Shown piece by piece: positions 24,153 to 27,140 of a stretch of DNA of 27,140 nucleotides. The first letter of the stretch is position 1. Every line of letters begins with the position of its first letter. The DNA is from JBCCXL01 sp039191605 (lineage in GTDB: Bacteria; Acidobacteriota; Thermoanaerobaculia; Multivoradales; JAHZIX01): NCBI GenBank assembly GCA_039191605.1, contig JBCCXL010000038.1:1-27140 (forward strand). The letters run 5' to 3'. Made by a program: the position numbers and the translations under genes. The notes beneath the pieces were generated by a model that saw nothing but the letters and a program-made list of their open reading frames with translations, did not search any database and was not told where the DNA came from.

Positions 24153-26387
24153 ACGCCAGCGGGCCGCCGCTTCCGAGTCCCCCAATCGCTCCAGGGTCTC
24201 GGCGGCAAAGGCGATCGCCTGGGGTGTCGGCTCGATTCGCACCAGCTCCCCCAGCAGCGGTTCGATGGCGTCTTGGCGCCCCTGGGCGGCGTAGAGGAAG
24301 GCGAGGTTACGGTAGGCCAGCGGCTGCCGCGGGAAGGCCTGGATCTGGGCCTGGAAGGCGGCCTCCGCCTCCTCGTAGCGGCCGAGGCGGGCGAGGGCGT
24401 CACCGCGCATCAGATTGAGCTGAGGGTGCGGCGGCACGGAGCCGGCGTCGACCCGCTCCCGGGCGAGATCGAGGCGCTCCACGGCGGTGGGCAGATCGTT
24501 CCCCAGCATCGCCAGGTGCCCGCCGAGGAGCAGCGCCGTGAAGCGAGGGCGATCCCCCGTCTCGAGGGCCTCGTCCACCGCCTCGCGAGCGGCCACCAGG
24601 TCGCCGCGGGCCATCTCCACCCGCGCCAGCAGCTCCCAGCCCTGGGCGGGGTGAGAGGGCAGGGCGGCCTGGGCTTCCGCCGCCGCTTCGTCCAGCTCCC
24701 CCCGCTGCAGCCGCAGCCGCGCCATCTCCATCGCCACCAGCGGCGCCAGGGAAGGCAGCACCCGGCGTGATTCCAGAGCCACCGTCAGGGCTTCATCCAG
24801 GCGCCCCAGGGCCCGCAGCGAAGGCACCAGCATGAGGTAGGCGTCCTGGATCTCCGGATGATCCGCCAGCAGATCTTGGAGCACCTCCACCGCCTCTTCG
24901 TGGCGTCCGGCGGCGCGCAGATCCACCCCCTGCTGAATGGCGTCGAGAATGTGTAGATTCTCTTTCGGGTCCGGCCTCGGACCGTCGCTGCTGCTCACCG
25001 GGGCGGAGAGATAGCCCAGAGCCGCCAGCTGCGCCGCCTGCTCAGGGTCTACCGCCTGCGGAGCCTCGAAGCCGTCGGGCACCGCCGCCAGCTGATCCCG
25101 CATCTCGAAATACGCCCGCCGCTCGCCCCGCAGCACGTTCTCCAGCTCCCCTGGGTCCGCCACCAGGTCGTAGAGCTCCGGGTTCGGGGATTCGATGAAC
25201 CGGAAGCGCTCGTCCACCAGGGTACGCAGCTCGCTCCAGCCGTAATGCAGACGGCCGTAATAGGTCTCCCCGTAAAGATCGCGGTGAAGCTCCTCGCCGC
25301 CGCCCTCGGCCTCCAGGCTTGCGCTCTGCCACAGCGAGCGGGGCGCCGCCAGCCCTTCCAGCCCTAGATCTGTCGGTACCGGCAGCGCGGTGGACTCCAG
25401 CACCGTCGGCAGCACGTCCATCAGATGCACCGGCGTGGCGACGGTGGCGCCTCCCTGCTCACCACCGGGAGCCTTGAGCAGCAGCGGCACCCGCATCGCC
25501 TCGCGGTAGAGCAGCAGTCCGTGCTTCGCCTCGCCGTGGTCTCCCAGCCCCTCCCCATGGTCGGAGGCGAAGATCACCACCGAGCTCTCCCAAAGTCCGC
25601 GCTCCTTGAGGCCTTCAAAGAAAGCCCCGAGGAGGTGATCCGTATAGGCCACCTCGCCGTCGTAGGAGTCCGCCCCGGAAGAGCCCCAGGGCTCCGGGGC
25701 CTCGTAGGGATCGTGGGGTTCGAAGAGATGGAGGAAGAGGAAGAAGGGAGACTCGTCGCCCTTCGCCCCCTCCCCGCTGTGCTCCGTCGCCGGACCATCC
25801 AGCCAGTCCAGCGCCCGCTGAATGGTGTCTCCGCCGGCACGCTCCAGGCGAACCGCCGGGAGGTCGTCTCGCGCCTCGATGGCGTCGTCGTAATGCTCGA
25901 AGCCGGCGGCGATGCCGGTGCGGCGATGGAGCACGTAGGAGGAGACGAAGCCGGCGGTGCGGTAGCCACCATCCGACAAATGCTGGGCCAGGGTGCGGTG
26001 GACCTCCCCATCCAGGGGATAGCCGAGGTTGTCCCTCACTCCGTGGTCCGGAGGCAGTCGGCCGGTAAAGAGCGTGGCGTGGGCCGGCAGGGTCAGGGGT
26101 ACCGAGGTATAGGCGTTCTCGAAGAGCAGCGCCTCCTGCCGCAGGGCATCGAGATGGGGCGTCTCGATCTCTCCATAGCCGTAGGCCGGCAGGCGGTCCG
26201 CCCGCAGCGTATCGACGGAAATCACGATCACCGAGGGCGGGGGCGGCTCGGTGCCGCAGCCGGTGAGAACAACGCCGCAGAGGGCGAGAGCGCCCGTCAG
26301 AGCGAGGGCCGAGAGCGAGGGCACGAGAGCGCCTCGAAGCGCTCGAGAACGGGTTGCAAAGTCGGTGGGGGTAGATCGGTACCACAT
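24144..26387 (-). CDS. Sulfatase-fold (alkaline phosphatase superfamily) lipoprotein with C-terminal TPRs, second paralogue
   Basis: 747 residues. Lipobox GVVLTGCGT (Cys 44) predicts an envelope lipoprotein. The catalytic domain begins just 8 residues later: VISVDTLRADR (metal Asp 59), PLTLPAH with Thr99 in the nucleophile position, and ASDHGEGLGDHGEAKHG with metal ligands. As in the paralogue at 1578-3926, the formylglycine signature C/S-x-P-x-R is replaced by T-x-P-A-H. TPR-like repeats fill roughly the last 260 residues (AVEVLQDLLADHPEI, EAEAAFQAQIQAFPRQ, NLAFLYAAQGRQ). The tight Cys-to-catalytic-domain linker is the useful reference for the expanded linker of the other copy. The start is the ATG at 26387. 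It converges on the TMTC-like gene. Confidence 0.87.
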   Translation of the reverse strand: MWYRSTPTDFATRSRALRGALVPSLSALALTGALALCGVVLTGCGTEPPPPSVIVISVDTLRADRLPAYGYGEIETPHLDALRQEALLFENAYTSVPLTLPAHATLFTGRLPPDHGVRDNLGYPLDGEVHRTLAQHLSDGGYRTAGFVSSYVLHRRTGIAAGFEHYDDAIEARDDLPAVRLERAGGDTIQRALDWLDGPATEHSGEGAKGDESPFFLFLHLFEPHDPYEAPEPWGSSGADSYDGEVAYTDHLLGAFFEGLKERGLWESSVVIFASDHGEGLGDHGEAKHGLLLYREAMRVPLLLKAPGGEQGGATVATPVHLMDVLPTVLESTALPVPTDLGLEGLAAPRSLWQSASLEAEGGGEELHRDLYGETYYGRLHYGWSELRTLVDERFRFIESPNPELYDLVADPGELENVLRGERRAYFEMRDQLAAVPDGFEAPQAVDPEQAAQLAALGYLSAPVSSSDGPRPDPKENLHILDAIQQGVDLRAAGRHEEAVEVLQDLLADHPEIQDAYLMLVPSLRALGRLDEALTVALESRRVLPSLAPLVAMEMARLRLQRGELDEAAAEAQAALPSHPAQGWELLARVEMARGDLVAAREAVDEALETGDRPRFTALLLGGHLAMLGNDLPTAVERLDLARERVDAGSVPPHPQLNLMRGDALARLGRYEEAEAAFQAQIQAFPRQPLAYRNLAFLYAAQGRQDAIEPLLGELVRIEPTPQAIAFAAETLERLGDSEAAARWRQR

Positions 26388-26656
26388 GCTTTGCAGACTA
26401 CCACCGCTGCCTTGACGTAGGCTTGAGTAGACGGTCGAGAAACACCCTTTCCACCCGGGCCCAAGGGGCTGACCAGAGGCTACTCTGGAGACTGCCCTGG
26501 AAGCTCTCTTTTGAAGCCTTTTCTAAGCCACTCCTCAGCTTCCCCGAGGACCCTTCGGCTCGAGAGACGCTGCTAGACTCCAACGCGCCCTAGAGACCTT
26601 TCCGCTGCTTGCAAAGCCCCGAGACCGAGACCGGCCCAAAGATTCAAAACGACACC

Positions 26657-27140
26657 ATGAATGATTCCCCCGCCACTCCACCCTCCACCCCAGCGCTGCC
26701 CGCGGAACCTACCCTGCGGCGCACCGCGGTGGAGATCGTCGTCATCACCTTCGTGGTGCTCTTCCAGGAGCTGGCGCTGATTCGCTGGCTGCCGGGGCAG
26801 GTGCGGGTGCTCGCCTACTTCCCCAACCTGATTCTCATCGCCGCCTTTCTCGGCCTCGGCGTCGGCAGCCTGCGGGCCCGCGGGCGCTCCCTGCTGTGGC
26901 TGTGGCCCGCCGGCCTGCTGGTACTGGTGCTCAGCGCCCAGGCCCTGTCTCGAATCGCCTTCACCGAAAACGCCGGCGCGGCCCATCTCTGGCTGCTCTA
27001 CTACGACCTGCCGGAAGGCGCTCCGGTGGTGGACGGAGTGCGCCTGCCCATCGTCCTCGGCTTTCTGCTGGCCACCCTGACCTTCGTCCCCCTCGGCCAG
27101 CTGCTGGCCCAGCGGCTCCAGCGTTTCCAGCAGGAGGGCA
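26657..27140 (+). CDS. Polytopic membrane protein, N-terminal part, similar to membrane-fused spermidine-synthase-like proteins (cut by window edge)
   Basis: The ATG at 26657 opens a frame that runs to the window end (161 complete codons). After a Pro/Thr-rich cytosolic start, the segment FQELALIRWLPGQVRVLAYF followed by PNLILIAAFLGLGVGSL is typical of the membrane half of proteins that carry a C-terminal spermidine-synthase/methyltransferase-like domain. Two further hydrophobic segments (LLWLWPAGLLVLVLSA and VLGFLLATLTFVPLGQLLA) are visible. The catalytic half, if present, lies outside the window, so the assignment is provisional. It is divergent from the sulfatase-fold gene, with a 269-bp gap in which I see no other gene. 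Confidence 0.65.
   Translation, partial: MNDSPATPPSTPALPAEPTLRRTAVEIVVITFVVLFQELALIRWLPGQVRVLAYFPNLILIAAFLGLGVGSLRARGRSLLWLWPAGLLVLVLSAQALSRIAFTENAGAAHLWLLYYDLPEGAPVVDGVRLPIVLGFLLATLTFVPLGQLLAQRLQRFQQEG

Overview
The window looks like a chromosomal segment of a high-GC, Gram-negative, diderm bacterium, most plausibly an Acidobacteriota (Thermoanaerobaculia-like) genome. That placement is inference. It rests on the mix of Oar-type TonB-dependent receptors with an N-terminal carboxypeptidase-regulatory domain, many TPR lipoproteins, CRTAC1-type FG-GAP/ASPIC-UnbV lipoproteins, sulfatase-fold/TPR lipoproteins and a TMTC-like membrane TPR protein. No rRNA, tRNA or CRISPR array was seen.

Left region (1-7760, visibly lower GC): the 3' end of a TonB-dependent receptor (+) with a strong terminator; a REP-associated tyrosine transposase (RAYT, Y1/HUH family) bracketed by copies of a 14-15 bp palindrome, GGTGCCAGGCACCT; a sulfatase-fold/TPR lipoprotein (-) that carries three in-frame copies of that palindrome; a complete second TonB-dependent receptor (-) with its own terminator; and an intergenic stretch of about 840 bp ending in a cluster of REP copies.

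Centre (7762-20258, very high GC, all minus strand): two triads of secreted lipoprotein genes, packed with overlaps or gaps of a few bases. Each triad reads TPR protein, then seven-repeat FG-GAP/ASPIC protein (CRTAC1-like), then TPR protein. In the second triad the first member is itself a TPR-FG-GAP-ASPIC fusion. The TPR proteins and the propeller proteins are paralogous between triads, so the block seems to have arisen by duplication. No enzyme is encoded in it. It looks like a surface or periplasmic lipoprotein assembly of unknown function and is the best candidate here for an undescribed system.

Right region (20351-27140): a NhaP-like cation:proton antiporter (+), a TMTC/GT-C-like membrane protein with seven C-terminal TPRs (+), a run of 18-bp tandem repeats between convergent genes, a second sulfatase-fold/TPR lipoprotein (-) paralogous to the first, and the 5' end of a polytopic membrane protein resembling membrane-fused spermidine-synthase-like proteins (+).

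Co-location of outer-membrane receptors, TPR and beta-propeller lipoproteins, a candidate protein glycosyltransferase and two alkaline-phosphatase-superfamily lipoproteins suggests an envelope-associated capture or modification locus. Only the family assignments are well supported; the joint function is a hypothesis.
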